Positions 22,631-34,544 are shown, numbered from the stretch's first letter. The stretch is 64,000 nt of DNA from Blasia pusilla (GCA_050084515.1 CM114273.1:17174001-17238000), one strand, 5' to 3'. Translations and numbers: made by a program. The notes: generated by a model not told the origin, from the sequence alone.

Positions 22631-25600
22631 GTGCAGATGGTCCCCAAGTAACATCTATTACTCTGGCAAAGTCTCATCCCAAATTAAGTTTAAAATGACC
22701 TTTTGAACCCGAAGCAGATCACCTAGAATGAAAAAACAGGTCTTTAACCGGACATCTTGTCCAGCGTTTCCATATTTAGCCCACGTGGTCTCCAAGGTGC
22801 ATCTAGCACTCTTGCCAAGTTTAAAGCAAAATGAAGTCGGGACCACAAGCTCAAAAAGTGGCAAGTCCATTTTGGACGTGAATCATCATACCTTCTATCA
22901 AAATTAGATTTTTTCATTTTTCATCTTATCCAACTTTCACATTTTGAACTGAAATTTTTCCCACGTGTTCCCCAAGATGCATGTGAAACTCTAGGAAATT
23001 TTTATGCAAAATCTCAAAAATTATGAGCAAAAGCTCAAAAATTACTAACTCCTTTTTGGACACGAACCATCAAACCTTCTATGTAAAAATGGTTTTTTCA
23101 TTTTCATCTTGTCCCAATTTGTCATCTTGAGCTGAAATTTGGCCAACATGGTCCTCAAGTTGCATCTAGCAGTCTTGCCATTTTCTTGTCATCTTGAGCT
23201 CAAATTTGTCCAACATGGTTTCCAAGGTGATCCTAGCACTCTTGCCAAGTCTCCAAAAAATGGGAGTTGTGAGCAAAAACTCAAAAGTTACTAACTCCTT
23301 TTTGGACCCGAACCATCAGACCTTCTATCAAAATAAGGTTTTATTTTTATTTTTCATCTTGTCCAAGTTTGTCATCTTGAGGTGAAATTTGGCCAACATG
23401 GTCCCCATTATGACCTTAGCACACCTGCTAGGTTTCCAAAAAATTGGAGTTGTGAGAAAAAGCTCAAAAATTACTAACTTCTTTCTAGACCTTAACCATG
23501 AGACCTTCTACAAAAATAAGGTTTTTTCATTTTTCATCTTGTCCAAATTTAACATCTTGAGTTGCAATTTGGCCAACCTGGTTGCCAAGGTACATCTAGC
23601 CTTCTTGCCAAGTTTCAGGAAAAATGAAGTTGTGAGCAAAAGCTCAAAAATTTCTAACTCTTGTTTGGACCCGAACCATCGTACCTTTTATCAAAATAAG
23701 TTTTTTTCTTTTTTCATCTTGTCCAACTTTGTCATCTTGAGTTCCAATTTTTCCAACATGGTCGCCAAGGTGCATCTAGCACTCTTGCCAAGTTTGAAGA
23801 AAAATAAAGTTGTGAGCAAAAGCTTAAAAAATTTCTAACTCCTTTTTGGACCGGAACCATAAGACCTTCTACCAAGATAAGGTTTTTTCATTTTCCATCT
23901 TGTCCAATTTTTTCATCTTGACCTGAAATTTTTCCAACATGGTCCCCAAGGTGCATCTAGCACTCTTGCCAAGTCAGAGGAAAATGAAGTTGTGAGCAAA
24001 AGCTCAAAAATTACTGACTCCTTTTTGGACTCGAACCATGAGACCTTCTATCAAAATGAGGTTTTTCATTTTTCATCTTGTCCACCTTTGTCATCTTGAG
24101 CTGAAATTTGGCCAACATAGTCCTCAAAGGGATCCTAGCACTTGTGCCAAGTTTGAGTAAAAATGGGGTTTTGAGTAAGAGCTCAAAAATTTCTAACTCC
24201 TTTTTGGACCCGAACCATGAGATCTTTTACCAAAATAAGATTTTTTCATTTTTCATCTTGTCAAACTTTGTTATCTTGAGCTTAAATTTGGCCAACATGG
24301 TCCCTAATGTGATCCAACACTCTTGCCAAGTTTCAGGCAAAATGAACTTGCAAGCAAAAGCTAAAAAATTTCTAACTCCTTTTTGGACCTGAACCATCAG
24401 ACCTTGTACCAAAATAAAGTTTTTTCATTTTTCATCTTGTCCAACTTTGTCATATTCAGTTGCAATTTGGCCAACATGGTCCCTAAGGCAATCCAAGCAC
24501 TCTTGCCAAGTTCCCAAAAAAATGGAGTTTTGAATTTTAAAAAAAAAATTACTAACTCCTTCTTGGACACGAAGCATGAGATCTTCTATCAAAACAAGGT
24601 TTTTTTTTTTTAAATTTTCATCTTTTCCAACTTTGTCATCATGAGCTGCAATTTATCCAACATGGTCGCCAAGGTCACCCTAGCACGCTTGCCAAGTTTC
24701 AAAGAAAATGGACTTGTGAGCGAAAGCTCAAAATTTTCTAACTCCTTTTTGGACCCCAACCATAAGACCTTCTACCAAAATAAGGTTTTTTCATTTTTCA
24801 TCTTGTCCATCTTTATTATCTTGAACTCAAATTTGGCCAACATGGTCCCTAAGGTGATCAAGCACTCTTGCCAAGTTTCGAGTAAAATGAAGTTGCAAGC
24901 AAAAGCTCAAAAATTTCGGACTCGTTTTTGGACCCGAACCATCAGACCTTGTACCAAAATAAGGTGTTTTCATTTTTCATCTTGCCCAACTTTGTCATCT
25001 TCAATTGCAATTTGGCCAACATGGTCCCCAACGCGATCTTAGCACTCTTGCTAGGTTTCCGGGAAAATGGAGTTGTGAGAAAAAACTTAAAAATTACTAA
25101 CTCCTTTTTGGAGACAAAGCATGAGACCTTTTATCAAAACAAGCTTTTTTCATTTTTCATCTTGTCCAACTTTGTCATCTTGAACTGCAATTTGGCCAAT
25201 ATGGTCCCCAACGTGACCCTAGCATGGTTGCAAAGTTTCCAAAAAAATGGAGTTGTGACCAAAGGTTCAAAAATTTGTAGCTCCTTTTGGACCCGAACCA
25301 CTAGACCTTATGTCAAAATAAGGTTTCTTCATGTTTCATCTTGTCCAACTTTGTCATCTTGCGCTGCAATTTGACTAACATGGTCCCCAAGGTAATCCTA
25401 ACACTCTTGCCTTATTTTTGGAAAAATGGAGTTGTAAAAAAAAGCTAAAAAATTACTAACTTCTTTTTGGACCTAAACCATCAGACCTTTTACCAAAATA
25501 AGGTTTTTTCATTTTTTATCTTGTTGAACTTTGTCATCTGGAGCTCCAAATTTGCAATATGGTCCCCAAGGTGATCCTAGCACTCTTGCAAAGTTTTTGG

Positions 25601-26655
25601 AAAATGGAGTTGTGAGAGAAAACTAAAAAATTACTAACTCCTTTTTGGACCCGAACCATCACACCTTCTATCAAAATAAGGTTTTTTCATTTTTCATCTT
25701 GTCCAACTTTTTCATCTTGAGTTGAAATTTGGCCAATATGGTCCCCAAGGAGATCCTAACACTCTTGCTAGGTTTCTAGAAAAATGGAGTTGTGCAAAAA
25801 AGTTAAAAAATTACTAACTCCTTTTTGGACCCGGACCATCAGACCCGCTATCAAAATAAGGTTTTCTTCATTTTTCATCTTGACCAACTTTATCATCTTG
25901 ACCTGCAATTTGGCCAACATGGTCTCCAAGGTGCATCTAGCATCGTTGCTAAGTTTTAGGATAAACGTAGTTGGGAGCAAAAGCTCAAAAATTTCTAATT
26001 GCTTTTTGGACTTCAACCATCACACCTTCTACAAAAATAAGGTTTTTCCATTTTTCATCTTGTCCATCCTTGTCATCTCGAGCTAAAATTTGGCCAACAT
26101 GGTCTCAAAGGTGCATCTTGCAGTGTTTCCAAGTTTCACACAAACTAAATTTGTGAGCAAAAGGTCAAAAATTACTAACTCGTTTTTGGACTCGAAGCGT
26201 AAGACTTTATATCAAAAAGAGGTTTTTTTAATTTTTCATCTTGTCCAACTTTTTCATCTTCAACTGAAATTCGGCCAACATGGTCCCCAAGATGATTCTA
26301 GTACTCTTGCCAAGTTTCGCGAAAAATGGGATTGTGCAAAAAAGCTAAAAAATTACTAACTCCTTATTGGACCCGAACCATCACACCTTCTATCAAAATA
26401 AGGTTTTTTCCTTTTTCATCTTGTCCAACTTTGTCATCTTGAGCTGAAATTTGGCCAACATGGTCCCAAAGGTGCATCTTGCACTTTTACCAAGTTCTAG
26501 ACGAAACAAATTTGGAAGAAAATGCTAAAAAATTTCTAAGTCGTGTTTAGACCCGAACTATTGGACCTTCTACCAAAATAAGGTTTTTTCATTCATCATA
26601 TTTTCTTACTTTGTCATCTTGAGCTGAAATTTGGCCGACATGTTCCCCTAGGTGC
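22631..26655 (+). repeat. Satellite array, ~179-bp tandem unit (main block)
   Basis: About 21 head-to-tail units are recognisable by landmarks recurring every 177-182 bp: CCAACATGGTCCCCAAGG, CTAGCACTCTTGCCAAG, CTAACTCCTTTTTGGAC and AAGGTTTTTTCATTTTTC. The first two or three units are more diverged and irregularly spaced. Units differ from one another at many sites, so the array is old or not recently homogenised. The unit length matches a nucleosome repeat, as in many plant centromeric and pericentromeric satellites (known), but no chromatin role can be shown here. Frames such as 23389-23838 read through several units because a 180-bp unit is a multiple of three. They are not genes. Confidence 0.93.
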
Positions 26656-27187
26656 TGTCGTGCGCATACACATTGCTACACAACATACATCGCTGTCACC
26701 GAACACACACACAAACACGCACGATCCCATGCTAACTCATGGCATCCAAACAACGAGACAAGAAGTACCAAAATATCTCCAATTTAAGTAAGATCCAATC
26801 TCTCTCTACACAATCTTACAACATAGCTCTCAAAGGTGTGCACTCTCTCTCATATCAAACCCAACCCACTCTCCTAATGAGAGGCTTGGGTTACACTGAC
26901 AAGGCAAGGGACCATAGCTCCGCCACCTCATGCCAAAAGGTTCAACAAAGAGAGAATGAGCTCTAGATCTCATGCTCTCTCCTTGGGATATATACCCCTT
27001 CCCTCTCCCAAGCTCTCTCCATGGTAACCTATTCTCCCAAGTCACCTCCTTGGCTCTTGACCTGATGTAGGAGGTCAAGGACCATTTACCAAAAATAGAA
27101 AGTCGATCATATACTCAAAATGGTACTTACCTAAACTAGTAAGTTCCTCAATATGGCTCCAAATGAGCCAAAACGAAGGGGAATATA
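26656..27187 (+). mobile_element. Family A insertion (possible solo LTR or short element) inside the satellite
   Basis: The satellite breaks after CCCCTAGGTGC and resumes at TGCATCTAGC, so the insert is about 0.53 kb with a shared TGC at the junctions (a short or eroded target-site duplication). It starts TGTCGTGCGCATACAC and has no long coding frame. The first ~45 bp nearly match the start of the LTR-like sequence at 59036 and 59616. Diverged copies lie at 187-1625 and 1790-2155. I read it as a solo LTR or LTR-only element (inference). Confidence 0.7.
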
Positions 27188-28050
27188 TGCATCTAGCAGT
27201 ATTGCCAAGTTTCCGACGAAACAAAGTTGGGAGAAAAAGCTAAAAAATTCCTAACTCGTTCTTAGACTCAAACCATTAGACCTTCTACGAAAATAAGGTT
27301 TTTTCCTTTTTCAACTTTTCTTACTTTTTCATGTTGAGCTGAAATTTGGCCAACATGTTCCCCTAGGTTCATCTAGCACTTTTTCCAAGTTTGAGGCAAA
27401 ATGAATTTATGACCAAAAGTTCAAAAATTACTAACTCCTTTTTGGACGCAAAGAATGAGACCTTCTATCAAAACAAGGTTTTTTTCATTTTTCATCTTGT
27501 CCAACTTTGTCATCTTGAGCTCCAATTTGGCCAACATGGTCCCCAAGGTACATCTAGCACTCTTGCCAAGTTTAAGGCAAAATGAAGTTGTGAGCAAAAA
27601 CTCAAAAATTTCTAACTCCTTTTTGGACGTGAACCATTAGATCTTTTTTCATTTTCATCTTGTCCAATTTTTTTATCTTGAGCTGCAATTTGGCCAATAT
27701 GGTTCCCAAGGTGCATCTAGCACTCTTGCCAAGTTTCACGCAAAATGAAGTTGTGAGCAAGAGCTAAAAAATTTCTTATTCCTTTTTGGACTGGAACCAT
27801 GAGATCTTCTATGAAAATAAGGTCTTTTCATTTTTCATCTTGTCCAACTTTGTCATCTTGAGCCTAAATTTGGCAAACAAGGTCCATAAGCTGCATCTAG
27901 CACTCTCGCCAAGTTTCAAGCAAAATGAAGTTGTGAACATAAGCTCAAAAATTACTTACTCCTTTTTGGACACGAACCATGAGACCTTCTACTAAAATTA
28001 GGTTTTTTCCATTTTTCATCTTGTCCAACTTTGTCATCTTGAGTTGAAAT
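27188..28050 (+). repeat. Satellite array, continuation (about 5 units)
   Basis: Same ~179-bp unit, orientation and phase as before the insertion. It ends after CATCTTGAGTTGAAAT near 28050, where unrelated coding-like sequence on the other strand begins. Confidence 0.93.
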
Positions 28051-28056
28051 CTGCCT

Positions 28057-28341
28057 TTGTCCATTTCCCACTAGTACCCTATTTCGGAGATCCCGTTGCA
28101 TACTAGGAGGGACCTTCACACATAATTTGGCATAATGATGGATATCCTGATCTCCATCCTTTGTCTTTCTTCCCTCTTGTGTAAAATGCTCCACCATATC
28201 CATGCTATGATAGGTTTTCATAGAATATGAACAATGCTTGCACTGCCATCTCCTTGATGTTCCACCTTCCATGTGTACTTCTTCCCAATGTTCCTTCACA
28301 ATTTGTTGGAGTTCTCTAGCTTTGGTCATGACTACAGGCAC
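28057..28341 (-). pseudogene. BED-type zinc-finger fragment, probably hAT transposase N-terminus
   Basis: The minus frame starts MPVVMTKARELQQIVKEHWE. It contains WQCKHCSY, then HSMDMVEHFTQEG, then KLCVKVPPSMQRDLR, which is the pattern of a BED zinc finger (W...C-x2-C...H...C) as found at the N-terminus of hAT-family transposases and related plant proteins. The frame then runs into satellite sequence, where it is meaningless, so only the finger and a short linker remain. There is no catalytic domain nearby. Known role of the domain: DNA binding. Either the satellite expanded into a transposase gene or a rearrangement joined them. Confidence 0.6.
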
Positions 28342-28609
28342 GCACTAACCCCATCCAACAATATTTGGAAAATTTGCAATAATTTACTATATCAATATTA
28401 GTATATATCGATCAGTAAAATGTATGTAAATTACACCAAATATTGTCCATGAATGATCCAATAACAAAACTTGAAACACAGACTATGAACAAGAAAGATC
28501 AATATGCTAACCTAGATAACCGAAATACTTTTAGTATTAGGGTTATCTAGTGGCAAAACATATATTTTTTCACTCTATATTGAGAGATTATTATTTAATA
28601 CCTCACTAA

Positions 28610-28905
28610 AATCACAAGGCCCGCCCACAACCACTGGCCCGCACGTACGACCCTCAAGGAGCCCGTGCGCGGCCTCGCGCCCTAGCCCGCATGCGGGATG
28701 TGCGTAGGCAACGAGCCCGTAGTGCAGGCCATCTGCAGGCTCGTGGGCCCGCGGGCAGGCTCTGTGGCTTGCATGCGAGTCCGCGCCCTAGCCCGCATGC
28801 GGGCTCCAGGGCCCGCACAGAGCCCGCACTAAGTGCCTTGGAGTTCACGTGCAGGCTCTGCACACGCTCCAGGGCCCACGCTTGCCCGCGCTTGTGGGCT
28901 TAGTT
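28610..28905. repeat. GC-rich dispersed repeat, second block
   Basis: It contains GCCCGCATGCGGG at about 28687 and 28792, plus CTCCAGGGCCCGCA, related to the block at 16.86-16.99 kb. Frames on both strands are composition artefacts. It is sharply bounded by AT-rich sequence on both sides. Confidence 0.5.
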
Positions 28906-29801
28906 TTTTGTAAGTAGTAATCCTCTTGCTTACATCCACTTATAAAAAAATCCTTCCTAGGCTTGTTTTTGGTTCATGTAAGATATAATAAATTTAAGAA
29001 ATTTGACAAAAAAATGATTTTGAACCCTCAAAGAGATGTCATTCAATGAGCTCATAAGCTCGAAGAAGCACATTTCATAAATAGGATAGGTATTTGGTAC
29101 TAAAATAATCACAAGGTCATGTCTTCAACATGATTCCATAACAACACATACGAATAAAAGGTAAGTTTTGCAGTTTTAGCTTGAACCATAAAGAGATAAT
29201 TGGGCTCAAAATTGATAGTTTTGTCCATCTCAAAGTCTCCAACTTTTACCCAAATTATTGAGGAACGTGACTATGACCATATAGTACTTAGGAGGCAAAT
29301 AATTGTAAACACTATTAGTTCGATCAGCTATTGAACCTTTTAAATTCAAATGAGGTTGGCCTGTTCGAATTCAAGCCATATACTATTTATCTTCCTTCTT
29401 CCAAGCTTTTCCTACGGTCAAAAATTTGGTATTGTGCGCAGCCAAGAATTCCATATATAAGTCAAGGGGAAAAAGCGATGGCGAGTTACCCTAAAATAAT
29501 CACGCAAAAGACATTAACAAGGTTTTAAGATTTTGGTTTGGAAGGTTTCATGCATAAAGTGACCGGTTCCATCAATTTCTCCAAACGCAACTTAAGTCTC
29601 TTTCACTTTTCCATGCAATTGGAAAAAAAATGCCCATACACTGAATCATCCCATTCTCATTTTATTTTAGTCGTTCAAAATTATGCATTTTCCTGTTTGG
29701 AATTCTTCAGTTTTTTTTCAGAACTCCGTATTTGGGGGCAAAATCTTTCTATTTCTTTCTTTCATGAAGCGATACATAAGGATCGGAAAGGGTACTTCTC
29801 A
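28906..29801. other. Gene-free stretch
   Basis: AT-rich sequence. A 133-codon frame begins at 29538 but is Phe/Ser-rich with no known motif and runs into the direct repeat that follows, so I do not call it. Confidence 0.4.
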
Positions 29802-30062
29802 TTCACGAATCCTATGGAAGAATTCATGAGTCGAAAGAATTATTTTATGAATCCAGAAATTCATGGAGAAAAAGAAATAAAAACACTCATTTCATGCAGA
29901 CATAGAAGCACTTATTTTATGTTTTTACATGATACATAAAAAATACTTATTTCACGAATGCTAAGGATAAATTCATGAGTCAAAAGAAAAATTTTATGAA
30001 CCAAGAAATTCATGGAGAGAAATAAATAAAAACACTTATTTCATGCAGACATAGAAACACTT
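29802..30062 (+). repeat. Imperfect direct repeat, two copies ~149 bp apart
   Basis: A ~110-bp segment starting TTCACGAAT at 29802 recurs at 29951 with about ten differences (both contain AATTCATGAGTC, GAAATTCATGGAGA and TTTCATGCAGACATAGAA). It looks like a local duplication in AT-rich sequence. Confidence 0.7.
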
Positions 30063-30301
30063 CCAACCGCGACATTTGGTCTCTTAGAACTTCCTTCTAC
30101 AGGAATCACGGGTTTAGCATGGCTACATAAGAGCATAGAGGAATTGCAAGACTGCAAGCAACACATTTATCATGGTGACGATTCATGAATCCATTCACAC
30201 TTCTCAACTCTTTGTGCTGGTGATTTTCTGATCCTTACCTGCTGCTCCACTATCTTTCCTTCTCTGATTCATGAATTTCGATGCAGATATGTCATCGTCT
30301 C

Positions 30302-30371
30302 GGCTATGTCAAAACACACAATTCAACCTCCTTGGTATAACCAAGGTTGAATTGTGTGTTTTGACATAGCC
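30302..30371. repeat. Near-perfect inverted repeat (hairpin)
   Basis: A 27-bp perfect arm (begins GGCTATGTCAAAACACAC) pairs with its reverse complement ending at 30371. The stem extends by another short pairing around a three-base apex and is broken only by a 3-nt bulge. Such a stem could form a microRNA-like precursor or the remnant of a foldback element. No direct evidence of transcription. Confidence 0.8.
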
Positions 30372-32455
30372 AAAAGAGCTCCGACGTATGTCTCCCGGAG
30401 ACTTGGGAGGGAGGAAATTGAATCCTCGGTCGATCAACTTTCTTTGATAGCTTCAGATAATTAAATTGAACGCCAGCAGATATTCATCAGCGATTGTCCA
30501 TTGTCAGCCATGTGTACCTTCATAACATCACTTCTACTGAACCATGCCTCAAGATTCTTCCACGGATACGGAACTCTTCCGCTCTCGATGAAGATTAAGA
30601 CGCCGGATGAAGTAATCATCAGCTGCTACGGACAAAGTCAACACCTTCATCACGGTTTGAGCTCCTGCAAGGATATCTGAAAAAGTGCGATGAATTCCCT
30701 CAGTGCCATCGCGCATGGGAGAGTTTCTCTCACTACACTAATTGTTTGAGTCGGGTGGAGCCTCGACTCCAGGAAAAAAGAGATGAACACCATTCTAGAT
30801 AGGAGCTTTTCCTCATGTGCGCTTGAGCATGGACAAATGCGAGTGCGGGTCCTTAGTATGACAGAAAGAGTACGAAGACGAATTGCCAGAGTTTTGAAAG
30901 ACATCTTCTATGAAAATTGTTATTAGTTCTAATACCCTTTCGACAAAGATGGAAGCGCCTAAATCACGTAATCCATGTGAAGTCCAGTCGAAGATGGTTC
31001 CTAACCATGCGCACTTACTGGGTTCAGGTCCCGCATCCTTGCGACGGCTGATGTGATAATACGATGAAATAATACGAAGAAGACTAGAGTCCTTACCATC
31101 GGAATTTAATGGCCACCGACCCACGAGCATGTAATTACTGCCAGCTCCTGACGAATAGAGGTTGTGGTGAAATTGAGTCGAAACAAAAGCCAAGCTTACG
31201 CGCGACACTAATATTAGCACTGAGGCTGTTCAGGAAGAAAAAAGCTGATCGGATTCCAGACCGTGGTTTCTTTTCTCGAAACCGCATCACACAAATGTAG
31301 TTAGGATTCCCCTCGGTCGGAGCTCTTCATGTAATCTTTTCACAATTGTATAATATCAAGAGTTGTTGATTCCAATAGAAAGCCCTTATGATCAGCCTAG
31401 AAATTGAGATTGTAATCTTGAAGTCAAAGACTTAGAGCTACTCGAGTAGCTCGATGCAAGCGCGCATCTTTGAGAGTCTGACGTTGATTCTGAAACGCTC
31501 AAGGGACCGAATCATCTAGAGCCCATTTGGATGCCTTACGTAAGTGTCTGCATCTCCTGCATACGGTCCCATCAGTCCCATGGTCCTTGACATCAGTACC
31601 AAGGATCTCAGACTTGAAGACGCGAGCTTCGGAAGACGCCTTAAAGATGCCCAGTTGAAACCATCTCTTGACGTGTGAACCGATCGTGCGCCTCCAACGT
31701 GAGGTGTAGCACAGTTTTATGTCGCAACAACAATCGCAACAGCATTTAATACGCGACAAAATGGTAGGTTCTCCCTTCAATGTTCGGTGAGAGCATGGCA
31801 GTAAAGGTGTACAATGTCATTTGGTTTCACCAACTACCCTAGCAATCGGTTCTCTTTTGTAAAAGAGGGAAGATGGCGAATATCTATACCAGTACATGAG
31901 TGTCCCTGTACCCGTTCCCGTGCCCTGGATATGTTTTTCCAAATAATGAAAACCTCTCCAAAAAAAAAACGCTTAGGTTCAGTTAATTGTGAGAAGCTTC
32001 GGAAAACAAACTCTTTCTTCTTGCGCTAAGACATGTGTTGCTCTTAGTTAATGTGGGTATTAAGAAAACGGAACGCAAGGAACCTCCAGCAAGAGGAAAC
32101 TCTCGGTAGGAATCTCTCACAACGGAAGAGGACTTGCAAATTTTTTTAACGAGAATAGATTAGAATTTGACTCGTGCATGAAATGGGTAATATACGTGTA
32201 CTTCAAAAATTTTGGAAAGGACATTTAGGAAGGAGATTTTGACATGAGATGAAAATTATGTTGAATCTTTTCGGGCTATTTAGAATATTCTTGTGAGTTA
32301 TTTGTGAAATATTCTTACCATCGAAAGTCCAACTTGAAACATTTTCCAACCCAATTCTAAAGCCTATGCTAAACGATGAAAATGTAATCTGAAATTCTTC
32401 TCGTGGCTACTTCGACGATCCTTCCAATGACAAGTGTGAAATACGTAATATCCAG
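30372..32455. other. Mixed-composition stretch, possible decayed gene, nothing identified
   Basis: Composition is closer to coding DNA than the flanks. Two minus frames have some non-random look: 30813-31220, which includes IFVERVLELITIFIEDVFQN, and 31499-31780, which is Cys-rich with DHGTDGTVCRRCRHLRKASK. Neither matches a family I know. They could be exons of a multi-exon gene, but splice sites cannot be assigned with confidence. Confidence 0.25.
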
Positions 32456-32481
32456 GCCTCACAATTGTTAAATTGTGAGGC
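32456..32481. repeat. Short perfect hairpin
   Basis: Arms of 11 bp (GCCTCACAATT and AATTGTGAGGC) with a four-base loop. Confidence 0.75.
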
Positions 32482-33533
32482 TCGGAGCTACTTCGTCGCA
32501 ATTTGTGGGCCGAATGCGGATGGATATTTTGGAGGTTTGAGTCATTTAAAAAGAGAGATGCCATCAGCGCAAAGGAAACTCGGGACCCTTTCCCTTCCTT
32601 TTCGAGCGCAAGCGCAAGCGCTGCCATAGCAATATGTTGTCATGATCGGCTGCGTATTCAAACGCGAATCCTCGCACGACAAGCGTATTGATGTGCGATC
32701 TTTCTCGCATTCAATTGATCAATTGGTAAGCTATTCAGTTGGATTCAGCCGGGCCCAGGACTCCCCTAATGATGGAGCTTATTTTGATTGTAGATCTGTG
32801 CAAAGTAGGCCCTTGGAATCAAATTCCGTGGTCAAACGAAAGCCAGGTTTCCATCATCTGCGATGCGCATCTGGGAGCAGGCATGATTGCAGTTGCACTA
32901 CTATGGTCAGACAGTTACTGTCCGTATAGCTACAGTTAAACTTTCTCAAACAATGGCAAGACCTCAATCAAACGAAGTCTCAAACAAACCGATCTCAAGT
33001 TTCATTTCTCAAGCATTTAATCCGACTCGTAAGCATGCACCTCGAACGCTCGTCAGCTTTCTAAGAGTGAAAATAGCCGCTTGATAAGCCTCTCACTGAC
33101 TTCAGTATCATTGGAGAATTGAATGAAATTCACTTGAACCAAAGAGGTAAAAACACGACCCAGATCGGGTAAGTGATGCAGTAATCGTATCTTAATGTGC
33201 GAGGGCAGTAGATGAAGACTGCGTGTGGATATTACATGTTATGTACCAACTTTTTAGATGCGTAGCGTTGTGGAATCGTAGATTCAAGCGATGTCAGAGC
33301 TATTGATTCTACCCCATCTACAACGTAACATGTAGTCCTGGAAAAGCATCTCCCTCCTATCCGAGACTGCCGTGCAAGGTTTTTTGTCCTCGTGCTTAAA
33401 AACAAATTGAAAGCTTTTTTTAAGTCGAAAAGTGTTCATGGGTCTCGATCCCATTATACCGGTTCAAAACCTGTTCATTAGAAAATGTTACGTAGGACAC
33501 TATGGAGAGTCGTCGGAGACTTGAAAATTGAAA
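32482..33533. other. Gene-free stretch
   Basis: No coding region recognised. Short frames near 32.5-33.1 kb have no motif. Confidence 0.35.
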
Positions 33534-33572
33534 GCTATGAATGCCCTACATCCTATGTAGGGCATTCATAGC
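33534..33572. repeat. Perfect 18-bp-arm hairpin
   Basis: GCTATGAATGCCCTACAT is followed by three bases and then its exact reverse complement. The perfect match suggests a recent origin or maintained structure, such as a small-RNA precursor or foldback tip. Confidence 0.85.
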
Positions 33573-33652
33573 AGAAAAAGGGTTATGGGTGAGGGTCCAA
33601 CTTATCTGATTATTTCCGTAGGAATTCCATTTTGCTAATTTAAGTAGTGTAA

Positions 33653-33679
33653 GAATACTTGGCATTGGCCAAGTATTCT
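33653..33679. repeat. Short hairpin
   Basis: GAATACTTGGC and GCCAAGTATTC pair around a short loop, about 80 bp after the previous hairpin. No poly-U tail to suggest a terminator. Confidence 0.7.
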
Positions 33680-34544
33680 CACAAATAACATTCTCACAAG
33701 TAACATTAGCAACATGGAGACCTCACAAAGTTTTGAGATGCTAGACAATTGTATATTCTTAGAATAATCTACATCTTAACACTAAAAAATACTATAGTTG
33801 AAAAATTAAACATGGGCTAATGGGTGGTATGCTTGTGCATCACATGAGTATCTAGTGGACCTAAAGTTACCAAATGGAGACTATTCCTGTATGTTTCTTT
33901 CTTGCTTTTTTAAGAACTATTTTCTTTGTTGAAAGCATAGCGCGTCCCACTTGATTCTTGAATGATATTGTAAGAATATTGAAGAAACTTATCTTATATT
34001 TAAATGATATTGTAAAGAATTGGAGAATCTCAAAAGCCGTAAGAGAGAAAAAATTCACACAAAAATATAATTGGGATGAATCCCATTAGTTTTTGCAAGT
34101 GCTTTAGGATTCGTGTAACGAAATGATTCTATGGTTATACAAATGAAAAAAATAAAATATCATGTAACACTTCTAGATTGGAAAGTTCTTAGAGCTACAA
34201 ATTACTTGTATGACACTCTGGGTTCTTCATTAAACAGTGTGTTCATGAAGAATAGCAAAGGAAATCCTAGTGAAGACAAATTAGAGTTGAGGCACTAACA
34301 ATTTTTGACAAAAATTTAATTTGCAAATTTTTGGAAACAAAAAATTCACAAATTTTTGAAGAAAAATTCCTGATTTTCTGAGCGCCAATAATAGGGCTCC
34401 TCGATGCGTGTGTGTCAAGCATCTAGCACTTGAAAAAAAATCCCTGCACTCAAAATTCAAGTGTTGGCTCTCAAAAAGGATAAAGGTTGCACACGGAAAT
34501 GTTCATGTCCACGGACATGAACAAGGAATTTTTATCATACTAGG
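33680..34544. other. AT-rich gene-free stretch
   Basis: Nothing recognised. Near 34300-34380 there are repeated AATTTTTG and AAAAATTC phrases. Confidence 0.45.

Noticed and set aside
23389-23838. A 149-codon frame and similar frames within the satellite
   Set aside because: They repeat the satellite unit in translation and are explained by units of about 180 bp. No known domain.
22631-28050. CRISPR-like periodicity
   Set aside because: Units are contiguous ~179-bp repeats without short repeats and unique spacers, and the sequence is eukaryotic.
28654-28903. Ala/Arg-rich frames on both strands
   Set aside because: Same GC-rich dispersed repeat. Not protein-like.
29538-29939. A 133-codon Phe/Ser-rich frame
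   Set aside because: No motif, and its end lies in a local direct repeat. I could not link it to any organelle or transposon protein.
33653-33679. Intrinsic terminator
   Set aside because: A stem without a U-run, in plant-like nuclear DNA where such terminators are not expected.
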